From: Paenibacillus endophyticus
Lineage (GTDB): Bacteria > Bacillota > Bacilli > Paenibacillales > Paenibacillaceae
Length of the DNA: 64,000 nucleotides
Reading direction: 5' to 3'
Assembly (NCBI RefSeq): GCF_014192395.1
Contig: NZ_JACHXW010000001.1
Span: forward strand, 528,028-592,027
Shown here: piece by piece, positions 9,109 through 17,986 of the stretch
Layout: every line of letters begins with the position of its first letter
Numbering within the stretch: position 1 is the first letter of the stretch
The notes under the pieces: generated by a model
What the model was told of the DNA's origin: nothing
The model's database searches: none
What the model saw: the letters and a program-made list of their open reading frames with translations, nothing else
Position numbers and translations under genes: made by a program

Positions 9109-9838
9109 TCTGGTCTACACAGAGATATTGAAGCTTAAACGCTCTAAAATGTTTTTATTAACGTTCATAGGTGCCTTGGTTGCTCCGTTTCTGGTCGTAG
9201 TTTCGACTTATATCCATGTTCATAGCAATGAGCCGACAGAGCAGATTTTGTTTGCTGAATTATTCTTTGACACCAACTTATATACGACGTTACTGATAGG
9301 CGTTCCACTCTACGGTGTGGCGACAGCGTATCTTTTTAGTCGGGAATACGCGGAGGATACGTTGAAAAATTTGCTTACTATCCCGGTTTCCCGCACTGGC
9401 ATACTTGTCAGCAAGATGCTGCTTTTATTCGTGTGGATCATTGCGCTTACGATGGAGGCTTGGGGATTGACACTGCTGCTGGGCATGCTCGGACAGTTTG
9501 ATGGCTTGACGTTGTCCTTGCTTCTGCAGTCATTCACGCAATTTATCGTTGCCGGCTCGTTTCTGTTTGTTCTTTCCACGCCTGTTATTTTAATTACACT
9601 CCTGTTGAAAAATTATGTGCCAGCGATTATTTTGACCATTGTGATTACTTTGATCAATGTTATGGGTGGGAACTCCGAGTACAAAGGATTGATTCCGTGG
9701 ACAGCGGCATTCGATATTGTGAATGGAATGCTCCTGCCGGAGTATCCCGCTATATTCTCATACATTTCGATCGCTTTGCCATCAATTGGTTGTTTCATCG
9801 CAGCACTTCTCTACTTTAGAAAGGCGGACATCCATTAA
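9101..9838 (+). CDS. BcrB-like ABC-2 transporter permease
   Basis: 245 residues from a TTG start at 9101 with GGAGG eight bases upstream, inside the end of the ATPase gene. It begins with a short cytoplasmic stretch (VDLVYTEILKLKRSKMFLL) typical of ABC-2 permeases, followed by about six hydrophobic segments. ALYFRKADIH-like residues close the C terminus. It forms the membrane part of the exporter with the BcrA-like ATPase. The stop codon overlaps the uppP start by one base (TAATG), so the genes are translationally coupled. Confidence 0.85.
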   Translation: MVDLVYTEILKLKRSKMFLLTFIGALVAPFLVVVSTYIHVHSNEPTEQILFAELFFDTNLYTTLLIGVPLYGVATAYLFSREYAEDTLKNLLTIPVSRTGILVSKMLLLFVWIIALTMEAWGLTLLLGMLGQFDGLTLSLLLQSFTQFIVAGSFLFVLSTPVILITLLLKNYVPAIILTIVITLINVMGGNSEYKGLIPWTAAFDIVNGMLLPEYPAIFSYISIALPSIGCFIAALLYFRKADIH

Positions 9839-10638
9839 TGAATGATATCATCAGCGCGATTATATTAGGTATTATTGAAGGGTTGACCGAGTTTTTGCCC
9901 GTATCTTCTACAGGGCATTTGATTTTGGCAGGTCATTTGCTGGGTTTCGAAGGTGATGCAGCTACCACGTTCAAGATTGTCATTCAACTCGGTGCTGTGT
10001 TGGCGGTATTCGTGCTTTATTGGAAAAGGTACTTGGATATGTTAAAAGGGTTGCTGGCTTTCAACTTTTCCGCAGCGAGGAAATTAAACGCCATTCATTT
10101 GATAATCGCCATGGTTCCTGCGCTTATCGTTTACCTTATTTTCAAGGATGTCATTAAACAAGAACTGTTCGGGCCGGCACCTGTATTAATTGGCTTGATC
10201 CTGGGAGGAATTCTCTTGATTATTGGCGCACGGGCAAATCGGAAAGTGACTACCGAGCATACGGACGACATTACCTACAAACAGGCGTTTGGAATCGGAT
10301 TGTTTCAATGTCTCGCACTATGGCCGGGTTTTTCAAGGTCGGGATCGACGATAGCGGGTGGAATGCTGCTCGGAACAAGCCAAAGAGCCGCTGCGGATTT
10401 CACGTTTATGATATCAGTTCCGGTCATGCTCGGTGCAACGATTCTGGACATGTATGACAACCGCGAGTTATTGACGTCGAGCAATTTGATGCTGTTTTTA
10501 GTCGGGTTTATTACGGCGTTTATCGTGGCCATGATTGCCGTCGTTACTTTTTTGAATTTAATTAAGCGACTTAAGCTGGAATGGTTTGCTATTTACCGTT
10601 TTGTACTCGCAGCGGTATTTTACATCTTTTTAATGTAA
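9838..10638 (+). CDS. uppP: undecaprenyl-diphosphatase (UppP/BacA type)
   Basis: 266 residues, polytopic membrane protein. The two family signatures are present: GIIEGLTEFLPVSSTGHLIL near the N terminus and WPGFSRSGSTIAGG in mid-protein, which form the phosphatase site. It dephosphorylates undecaprenyl pyrophosphate to the lipid carrier used in cell-wall synthesis (EC 3.6.1.27), and so competes with bacitracin, which traps the pyrophosphate form. As third gene after a BcrAB-like transporter it matches bcrABD-type bacitracin resistance operons of enterococci and clostridia. The chromosomal housekeeping copy is presumably elsewhere. No clear terminator follows. Confidence 0.93.
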   Translation: MNDIISAIILGIIEGLTEFLPVSSTGHLILAGHLLGFEGDAATTFKIVIQLGAVLAVFVLYWKRYLDMLKGLLAFNFSAARKLNAIHLIIAMVPALIVYLIFKDVIKQELFGPAPVLIGLILGGILLIIGARANRKVTTEHTDDITYKQAFGIGLFQCLALWPGFSRSGSTIAGGMLLGTSQRAAADFTFMISVPVMLGATILDMYDNRELLTSSNLMLFLVGFITAFIVAMIAVVTFLNLIKRLKLEWFAIYRFVLAAVFYIFLM

Positions 10639-10864
10639 TATGGATGGCAAATTGATTTTTATCATATCGTCAAAAATAGTTGCAGTTAAGATCGGATGAT
10701 AATGCATTTTATGGATCGTAAAAGATTAAGCAACTCTCATTATTTATTAATAAAAAGGTTCATTATCCTATTCTTGCTAGGTTTTTGTTCTCATAGGAAT
10801 TATTTAGGTAACTTAATTCCTGCTATATTTGTTACTAACCTAACGAATGGGAGGCAACAAATTA

Positions 10865-11599
10865 ATGCAGCTAGAGGTACTGAAAAAGAAGTTTGCTATT
10901 GTAGGGATGAGTGCGATAATCGGGTTTAGTGCTTTAGGGATAGGACCGGCACCTTTTACATCTAAAGTTGAAGCAGCCGTGACCTATGAGACTAAAGTCG
11001 AGTTCGGGGTATATCTTAGATCCCAACCGAGCACCAGCGGAAAGAAGATTCGTATGATCTCCAAAGGCGAGAGTATTAACGTAATCTCCAAGGTCAACAG
11101 CTATTGGTTGAAGGTTAGCACTAAAGATAAGAAAACCGGGTACATATCGGCTAATACGAAATATACGAATTATAAAAGCGGCAGCAGCGGCAGTAGTCAA
11201 ACAGCTTCAGTCTCGAAGGCCGAAAAGGTCATCCGTTTAGCCGAGAGCTACAAAGGCCGCGTTAGCTACGTCTTCGGTGCGAGAAATCCAAGCCGCCTTA
11301 TTTTTGACTGCTCGTCCTTTACACAATTCATCTTCAACAAGGTTGGGGTAGATTTAAAGTGGGGAACGAAAGTTCAGAAAAATCAAGGGTCTGCTGTAAG
11401 TAAGAGCAATCTTCGCAAAGGCGATCTGGTCTTTTTTGATACAATTGGCAGCAATAACCGTGCTATTAATCATGTTGGAATTTATATAGGTGAGGGGAAG
11501 TTTATTCATAATACGCCGTCTGTCGATGGAATTTCCATTAACAGCTTAAGCTCCGGCTGGTGGTCTAGTCATTACGTCAGTGCGCGTAGAGTTTTGTAG
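10865..11599 (+). CDS. secreted SH3b-NlpC/P60 cell-wall hydrolase
   Basis: 244 residues from the ATG at 10865, which has GGGAGG upstream; an upstream ATG at 10847 overlaps that site and is rejected. A signal peptide (about residues 1-38, ending VEAAV) is followed by a bacterial SH3 domain (about 42-105; YLRSQPSTSGKKIRMISKGE), a Gly/Ser linker and an NlpC/P60 domain. Catalytic residues are Cys149 (FDCSSFTQF), His203 (INHVGIYIGE) and probably His215 (FIHNTP). Such enzymes cleave D-gamma-glutamyl-meso-diaminopimelate-type bonds in peptidoglycan stems. It stands alone between a leader with inverted repeats and a terminator. Confidence 0.9.
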   Translation: MQLEVLKKKFAIVGMSAIIGFSALGIGPAPFTSKVEAAVTYETKVEFGVYLRSQPSTSGKKIRMISKGESINVISKVNSYWLKVSTKDKKTGYISANTKYTNYKSGSSGSSQTASVSKAEKVIRLAESYKGRVSYVFGARNPSRLIFDCSSFTQFIFNKVGVDLKWGTKVQKNQGSAVSKSNLRKGDLVFFDTIGSNNRAINHVGIYIGEGKFIHNTPSVDGISINSLSSGWWSSHYVSARRVL

Positions 11600-11627
11600 T
11601 AGATAGATAATCCAATAAGTAGACTTC

Positions 11628-11662
11628 AAACTCCGTCCAGTAGTGTGCGGAGTTTTTTGTTT
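11628..11662 (+). terminator. terminator after the NlpC/P60 gene
   Basis: An 8-bp stem (11628-11635 with 11648-11655; AAACTCCG and its complement) is followed by a T-rich run (TTTTTTGTTTG). Confidence 0.8.
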
Positions 11663-11671
11663 GTTTTGCAG

Positions 11672-12111
11672 TTGATTACCCACAAACGATTCAGTATGGT
11701 TCCCATCCTGTTGATCACGATTGTGGTGATTGTTTGCGCCCCACTTCTGCTATGGATTTGAAGCAGTCCGCTCCTCGCATTAAAGGTATTGGACAGCGAA
11801 ATATACAACCACTCATCCTTGTTTTTGCGCTTATGAATGCTTTCTCAGAAGAAATCATCTTTCGGTTTTCGTTTGTTGCCGTTGTCAGCAAATATGGATT
11901 CTCCCCGTATGTAGCGCAAGGATTAGCAGCGGTGGTCTTTGGCGTCGTTCATTATTTTGGAAACCCAGGAGGGATATTGGGTGTATTGATGGCTGCTTTT
12001 ATCGGATGGTTTTTGGCCAAATCGATGTTAGAGACGAAAGGATTCTTCTGGGCGCTGACGATTCATTTCTTGCAGGATGTCGTTATATTCAGTGCCTTGT
12101 TTATGAAATAA
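11672..12111 (+). pseudogene. CPBP-family intramembrane protease, 5'-truncated and frameshifted
   Basis: The 3' part (frame of 11734-12111) encodes CPBP/CAAX protease motifs: SEEIIFRFSF with the Glu-Glu pair and Arg, FGVVHYFGNPGG with the metal-binding His, and IHFLQDVVIF. Just upstream, a hydrophobic segment (MVPILLITIVVIVCAPLLLW) lies in another frame and ends at a TGA near 11758. A one-base change around 11752-11760 would join the two. The expected N-terminal helices are missing, because the preceding sequence is the terminator of the NlpC gene. No ribosome site is present. It is most likely a decayed immunity-type protease gene. Confidence 0.65.
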
Positions 12112-12261
12112 TTCGGAGCACGGTTGATTTGAGGTGGCTTAGCATAGCAATCTGGATGAAGAATCCATGGAGGAGATCTTTTATGCAGCGGAGACGGTTG
12201 ACGAGCAAGATCAAACAGCAATGGATCCAAGAAGAATGGTCAAAAAGCGTAAACCCACTTA

Positions 12262-12327
12262 TATAGCCTGTCTGTACAAAAGAGCGACCCTGCTAGCAGT
12301 CGATTCTTATTGTATAGACAGGCTATA
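12262..12327. repeat. 66-bp palindromic element between convergent genes
   Basis: Terminal inverted repeats of 18 bp (12262-12279 and 12310-12327) match at 17 positions and enclose a 30-base core that is itself partly palindromic (CTGCTAGCAG with CGAC/GTCG flanks). It sits between the decayed CPBP gene and the oppositely oriented SLH gene. It may act as a bidirectional terminator or be a miniature mobile element. Nothing else is seen in 12112-12348. Confidence 0.55.
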
Positions 12328-12348
12328 ACGGTTTGAGCAGGATGTAGG

Positions 12349-13395
12349 TCAGTTGACGGTAGACGTTGAAGAAATACGGTCTACTATTCTTAGAATCAAG
12401 GTAACAGATTCGGCCCGAGTCGTGTAACCGCCTGGCGCAAACTTGTTATTGCCCCTTCCCTTGACTATGCCTATGTCCGTAGCTGTCGCAATGGCTGGGT
12501 AAGCCCAATCAGGAACTTGGTCCGCATCATCATAGGCGAGTGGAGGACTCAAATCCATCTTGTCTTCATACCCTACTGCACGCATCAGCATGACTGTGAT
12601 CTCGGAACGAGTAATCCATTGTGACGGTCTGAACGTCGCGTCTTCGAATCCTTTAACCAATCCGGCAGCTGCCGCTTGCGAAACATGGGGTTTTGCATAC
12701 TCAGGGATGTGCCCATGGTCCTTAAAAGGTTGTGCCAGGTCTGATTCAGAAGACAGAGCGAGCGCTCTTGAAAGCATCGTAGTGAATTGAGCGCGAGTTA
12801 CCTCGTTCTGCGGAGCGAATCTGCCATCCGGATATCCGTTGATCCAGCCCATCTCCGTCGCCCTTTCAATATTTTCCTCGGCCCAGTGGCCTTTAATGTC
12901 AAGATAGGTAATCGGACTCTTCTTAGCAATGCTGACCTTCAACAACAAGCCGGGCTCTGCAGTTGTGCTGCCGCCCACGCTGTCAACCAGCTTGACGCGC
13001 GTTAGTTGAATGGCGGCATCGCTCTGACTGATGGCTTCGAATCGCAACGAAGCGAAGCGCACTTGTCCGCTCTCGCCCTTGGTATTGCCTACCGTAGTGT
13101 GTGCGAATGTAATTTTTCCGTTCTCGATGATCGGAGGGACCGTGAAGCCTCCCCAAGCAGTGGATGCTTGACGGAATCTTAATACCTTCGGGTCGTAGTT
13201 TAGACGAAGCTCGTATCCATAAACGTCCTTCGCGCTATGGCCTTCAACAGTGACCACTACTTCATCGCCAACTTTTGCTTTGCTGATGGAGCTGCTTAGT
13301 GAGAAAGTGGTTTTGTCCTCGGCGAATGTCATGGCCGGCAACATCGCGAATAGCAGAAGCGTGGACAGCAGCAGCAGTAATATTCGAATCTTCAA
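12349..13395 (-). CDS. cohesin-SLH surface anchoring protein
   Basis: 348 residues from a TTG start with AGGGAG nine bases upstream. Order: signal peptide (1-25, ending MTFA), cohesin-type beta-sandwich (about 27-156; YGYELRLNYDPKVLRF, GQVRFASLRFEA), then three SLH domains at 163-212, 223-275 and 287-340 with TRAQ, TRSE and TRAE signatures. SLH domains bind secondary cell-wall polymer; cohesins bind dockerins. The layout equals that of small anchoring scaffoldins in cellulosome systems. The upstream gene, 117 bp away and probably in the same transcript, carries cohesin and dockerin, so it is the natural partner. Binding is inferred. Confidence 0.88.
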   Translation of the reverse strand: MKIRILLLLLSTLLLFAMLPAMTFAEDKTTFSLSSSISKAKVGDEVVVTVEGHSAKDVYGYELRLNYDPKVLRFRQASTAWGGFTVPPIIENGKITFAHTTVGNTKGESGQVRFASLRFEAISQSDAAIQLTRVKLVDSVGGSTTAEPGLLLKVSIAKKSPITYLDIKGHWAEENIERATEMGWINGYPDGRFAPQNEVTRAQFTTMLSRALALSSESDLAQPFKDHGHIPEYAKPHVSQAAAAGLVKGFEDATFRPSQWITRSEITVMLMRAVGYEDKMDLSPPLAYDDADQVPDWAYPAIATATDIGIVKGRGNNKFAPGGYTTRAESVTLILRIVDRISSTSTVN

Positions 13396-13456
13396 GTGAA
13401 TCGTCTCCCTTGTTCATAAAAATCGAGAATAGGAATGGATAGGCAAGGGACAGCTA

Positions 13457-13495
13457 CAAGGGTATCGACCGTATCAAGCCTTGGCGATACCCTTG
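13457..13495 (-). promoter_or_regulatory. intercistronic hairpin without U-tract
   Basis: An 11-bp perfect stem (13457-13467 with 13485-13495) around a 17-base loop lies between the esterase stop and the SLH gene start. No T-run follows on the minus strand, so it looks like an mRNA processing or stability element rather than a terminator. Confidence 0.5.
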
Positions 13496-13511
13496 GGCTG
13501 TGTGATAACTA

Positions 13512-15524
13512 TTATTTTTTCAAGATGAGACGTGCCAGAGCGGAAAGATCCTCAATGTCGATTGTGCCATCAGCATTGATGTCGTACTTCTTCACTTGAT
13601 TCCAATCCGGGCTATCTGAGGATTTGCCATAAGCTTTAGCAACCAGAGCCAGGTCGCCAACGCTAACTCTGTCGTCGTCGTTGATGTCGCCCGGTACTGT
13701 TGGTTTGCGAATCTCAACCGTATGCGTATCTCCACCTGCTTCCACTTCTACTCCTTCGCCATCGGCAAGGACGAGCAGCGAGACTTCGATATTCGATATT
13801 CCGGCTGTTTCCTTTGCTTTGAAGCTTAGCTTAATGAGATCCTTGTTCGGATTGTTTGCGCTATCATTCAAATGGATGCCGAGAATTCGTATGATTCCTT
13901 CTTGCTCATCCGTATCCACAATTTTAAATTTTTCAGAATCCAACGATACGGGCTGACCGGCAAGCTCCAGCTTAACCGCGTCGTATTTGATCGTAATGTC
14001 TTGCGCATACACGTCCTTCTTCACGTACTGCAGGCCGTAGGTGACATCGAATTGTTGTCCTGGCTGCACCAATGCTGGGCCTGACAGAGTTGCGGAAGCG
14101 GCGACAACTGTCACCTTAGCAGTCACCTTCTCAACAATATCCTCAATCGTACCCGCTACCTCGAAAACTCCTGGCGCCTTATAGAGCTGCGGATCAATTG
14201 CCTCCCATACAACAGCACGTTCTTCAGTAGCAATTCCCGTAGCGCTGTGATTGACATCTACAGCCACCGTTTCAGGGAGAACAGGAGCAACTCCGGGTTC
14301 TGTTGCAACTTCCACATTCGCTATCTCTTTAATTTTGCTTTGGGAGAATAGCCAGTCGATCAGCATGCCGCGCTCCGGATGTACGTATTCGTTGTAGACC
14401 GGAAGCCATACGGAGTGCCCATCGAATCTGTGGCCGTTATAAGGGGGATCAAGCAACTGGTTAAAAGGAATGATGGTCAACAGGGAGTCGTTCCAATAAG
14501 GCGAGTAGGTTTTGTCCGTGTTCACTACAGAGTTGTACAAGAAATCTTCTGCATCGACAAAAGTCCACAGCGGCAAATTGGCTACCTTTAAAGCATTTTC
14601 CACATTGCCAGGACCACCCGCAGGACATAAAGGCGCAGCCGCAGCAGCAAAGTCGGGGTATGTCTGCAGGAAAGTCCAGGTGGAGCCTCCGCCCATTGAG
14701 AACCCGGTAATATAGACTCGGTTCGGATCAACCTTGCCCGCATCGATCATGTCGTCGATGATAGCTTTAACTTTGTGCATGCTTTGGACAGTTGTTGCAT
14801 TACGTGGGGCTAGAACATGAGTAGGATACTTGGCTTGATTCTCGGGGTTGGCCCATACGGTACCCCCGTTACTGAATCTGATAGGCGTATAGATATCGTT
14901 GCCCTGTCCGCCGCCATGGAAGAATACGACCAAAGGCAGCGGCTCCTCAGCATCCTCGTTATAGAAGTAACTGTAATCCAGCCCGTCATAGTTAGCATAT
15001 TTGTATTTGTCTAAGACAGGACTTACAGCTCCGGTCTGGTTGAATGCAGGTACAATGGAGGAACCGTCCACATATTCAAGTTTGTTCCCATTAAGTGTGA
15101 TCGTATATTGCAGATTGAGGGTGTAGCCCCCATCAATCGTTGTACCGCCGTCGCCCCAACCAACGTCAGCAAAATCAACGACAATATACCGACCGGTATC
15201 GGAAGGAGTACCGGAATCATTCACTTGGCTAGTATAAACATCTGTGACCACGCGTGGGCCGTCATAAACAACAAAGTCAGCGTTGACCTTTCTAGTAGCT
15301 TTCACATGTATGTTAAAGTCCGATACAGACAGTTTGGAATTGCTTACAATTTTGCCTGCGTCAATAATGACAGCATCCGTACGCTCCTCAAAAGCAAAGT
15401 TCACATTTTTGAGAATAAACGGCAAAGTAATATCCGGTGTTGCTTCTGAAGCGAAAGCCGAAGGTATGCTGAAAACCATCGCTATGAGAAACAAATAAAG
15501 CGTAATGAATCTTTTCTTAAACAT
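13512..15524 (-). CDS. secreted esterase with Ig-like, cohesin and dockerin domains
   Basis: 670 residues; GGGAG precedes the ATG. Order: signal peptide (1-26), N-terminal beta domain (about 30-165), alpha/beta-hydrolase of PHB-depolymerase/feruloyl-acetyl esterase type (185-395) with HGGGQGN and nucleophile Ser276 in GFSMGGGS, probable His370 (GHSVW), Ig-like domain (about 411-475), cohesin (about 478-605; QDITIKYDAVKLEL, LIKLSFKAKE) and type I dockerin (610-670). The dockerin has two EF-hand-like calcium loops, DINDDDRVSVGD at 613 and DINADGTIDIED at 648. It likely deacetylates or de-feruloylates xylan at the cell surface. Carrying both partners of the cohesin-dockerin pair could allow chains. 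The neighbour on its 3' side is a cohesin-SLH anchor. Confidence 0.9.
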   Translation of the reverse strand: MFKKRFITLYLFLIAMVFSIPSAFASEATPDITLPFILKNVNFAFEERTDAVIIDAGKIVSNSKLSVSDFNIHVKATRKVNADFVVYDGPRVVTDVYTSQVNDSGTPSDTGRYIVVDFADVGWGDGGTTIDGGYTLNLQYTITLNGNKLEYVDGSSIVPAFNQTGAVSPVLDKYKYANYDGLDYSYFYNEDAEEPLPLVVFFHGGGQGNDIYTPIRFSNGGTVWANPENQAKYPTHVLAPRNATTVQSMHKVKAIIDDMIDAGKVDPNRVYITGFSMGGGSTWTFLQTYPDFAAAAAPLCPAGGPGNVENALKVANLPLWTFVDAEDFLYNSVVNTDKTYSPYWNDSLLTIIPFNQLLDPPYNGHRFDGHSVWLPVYNEYVHPERGMLIDWLFSQSKIKEIANVEVATEPGVAPVLPETVAVDVNHSATGIATEERAVVWEAIDPQLYKAPGVFEVAGTIEDIVEKVTAKVTVVAASATLSGPALVQPGQQFDVTYGLQYVKKDVYAQDITIKYDAVKLELAGQPVSLDSEKFKIVDTDEQEGIIRILGIHLNDSANNPNKDLIKLSFKAKETAGISNIEVSLLVLADGEGVEVEAGGDTHTVEIRKPTVPGDINDDDRVSVGDLALVAKAYGKSSDSPDWNQVKKYDINADGTIDIEDLSALARLILKK

Positions 15525-15644
15525 TTTCCGTTGCTCCCTTCAAAACGAATGTTTTAGAAAGTTTCCAATTGATGCTTTTTATAGTGAATAATTTCATTCC
15601 CCCTCTTCATTTGTCATACATGTGGAAGTTTCAGGAGCTCCTTT

Positions 15645-15686
15645 TGTATACGCTTTCAGTATATTAACTCTTTACATGAGCAACAA
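15645..15686 (-). promoter_or_regulatory. promoter with overlapping cre for the cohesin/dockerin operon
   Basis: On the minus strand: -35 TTGTTG (15681-15686), 17-bp spacer and -10 TATACT (15658-15663). The next bases, TGAAAGCGTATACA (15645-15658), differ from the cre consensus TGWAANCGNTNWCA at one position. CcpA bound here would block RNA polymerase. The remainder of 15525-15989 holds an inverted repeat CTAATGT/ACATTAG (15889-15909) before the SLH gene; otherwise I see nothing in it. Confidence 0.65.
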
Positions 15687-15989
15687 TGTGCATTTTTTTA
15701 CATACTTACCCGTTGTTTACTTAATTGAGAATTTCATCATAGAAACTCCATGAACTTTTTTTTGCCACGGCAATTGTGATCATTTTTGTATAAATAGGCG
15801 CTATTCATTTGCTAAATGGTCTCTTTTAAAGCTATGTCAAAAAAATATTTTTTCAGCGTGAAAAATAATGGGCTCTTCGATTGTATTACTAATGTAAGGA
15901 CGACATTAGGAAACCATGAGATAGCCTGGTTAATCCGAACAAGGAATAAATGCTTGAATTTTAACCAAAAACTCTACGAGGTGAAAATG

Positions 15990-16724
15990 ATGAAAACTAC
16001 ATTCAAAATGATTACTCTTACCGCTGTTACCGCAATATCCTTAACCTTTGCAGGTCAAAGCTTCGCGGCTACCAAAAACTTTTCGGATATTTCGAATATC
16101 GCTGCAAAGGATAAAATTATTGCCTTACAAGAACAAGGCTTAGTCAAAGGTGTTTCGGACGACTTATTTGCCCCGAATAACACGATCACAGCTGCGCAAG
16201 GGGTTCAGCTTATTGTGAATGCTGCGAATCTGAATCTAGATCTAGTCAGATTCCTTGTAGCACCCAAAGCTACGGATTATTTCAAAAACGCAGACAATAA
16301 TGCTTGGTATGCGAATGCATTAATTACCGCAAGCGTTAATGGGGTCGTATTACCAGCTGATCTGGATCTTAACCAGAAATGGACGCGTGAAGAGTTCACT
16401 TACCAGCTTATTAGCACGTTTGAAACACATAGCAGTTTGCCGATGATTAAGCTTGCTCCCGTTCAGATCAATGATAGCACGGAGCTAACCGTTGATTATG
16501 ATGGAGCCATTCAGCGCGCGCTTTCTTATAACGTAGTGAAATTAGATGAGCAGGGGAACTTCCATCCTAAAGCGGAGATTACTCGTGCCGAGGCAGCGGA
16601 ACAAATCTACAATGTTCTCGAATACATTAAGGCACATCCTGCACCATCGTCACAACCAGATTCAGAAACAAACGCAAAAAGATCTCCTTCGTCAACTAGC
16701 CCGCAAATACCAGGAACAATATAG
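15990..16724 (+). CDS. secreted SLH-domain protein
   Basis: 244 residues from the ATG at 15990 (GAGGTG six bases upstream); the ATG at 15987 is too close to that site, and the open frame running further upstream has no ribosome site. Signal peptide about 1-27 (ending SFAA), followed by three SLH-like repeats (about 28-75, 95-145 and 165-220; KNFSDISNIAAKDKI, ITRAEAAEQIYNVL) and a short Ser/Pro-rich tail. There is no enzymatic domain. It is lower in GC than its neighbours by eye. Attachment to the cell wall is likely; the SLH motifs are divergent and the role is unknown. Confidence 0.8.
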   Translation: MKTTFKMITLTAVTAISLTFAGQSFAATKNFSDISNIAAKDKIIALQEQGLVKGVSDDLFAPNNTITAAQGVQLIVNAANLNLDLVRFLVAPKATDYFKNADNNAWYANALITASVNGVVLPADLDLNQKWTREEFTYQLISTFETHSSLPMIKLAPVQINDSTELTVDYDGAIQRALSYNVVKLDEQGNFHPKAEITRAEAAEQIYNVLEYIKAHPAPSSQPDSETNAKRSPSSTSPQIPGTI

Positions 16725-16748
16725 GAGCTACATTTTTTCAAAATGATA

Positions 16749-16790
16749 AAGCGGTCTCCCAGCGTATGGGAGATCGCTTATTTTTGTCTT
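16749..16790 (+). terminator. terminator after the SLH gene
   Basis: A 13-bp stem with one mismatch (16749-16761 with 16767-16779) and a 5-base loop is followed by ATTTTTGTCTT. Confidence 0.88.
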
Positions 16791-16803
16791 TATGGAGGAT
16801 TAA

Positions 16804-17754
<951 letters not shown>

Positions 17755-17829
17755 ATAGCAGCATGCGTTCGAGGAGAAATCACTACAGGAACATAGCTCG
17801 ATATGCGTCAATGTAAAGTATAGATTCAA

Positions 17830-17868
17830 CGAAAACCCTTCATGAAATACATGAAGGGTTTTCGTATT
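17830..17868. terminator. bidirectional terminator between convergent genes
   Basis: A perfect 15-bp stem (17830-17844 with 17850-17864) around AAATA. The arms contain GAAAACCC and GGGTTTTC, so it could stop transcription of both the esterase gene and the opposing sensor operon. Confidence 0.8.
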
Positions 17869-17986
17869 ACTAAGGCAGTTATAATTGCCTGCTGCCATAG
17901 TTGGAAAATTACGCAATGAAATCCCGTTTATGATTGCGAATCAATAGGACGTTGAAGCAGCGGGCATCCGGCCATTTTCTCTGGAG

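Noticed and set aside
10696..10929. Small open frame overlapping the NlpC/P60 gene start
   Set aside because: It has no ribosome site, overlaps a clear gene in another frame and has no recognisable content.
15816..15989. Extension of the SLH protein upstream of its signal peptide
   Set aside because: The signal peptide begins at 15990 with a good ribosome site; the extension includes an inverted repeat and looks non-coding.
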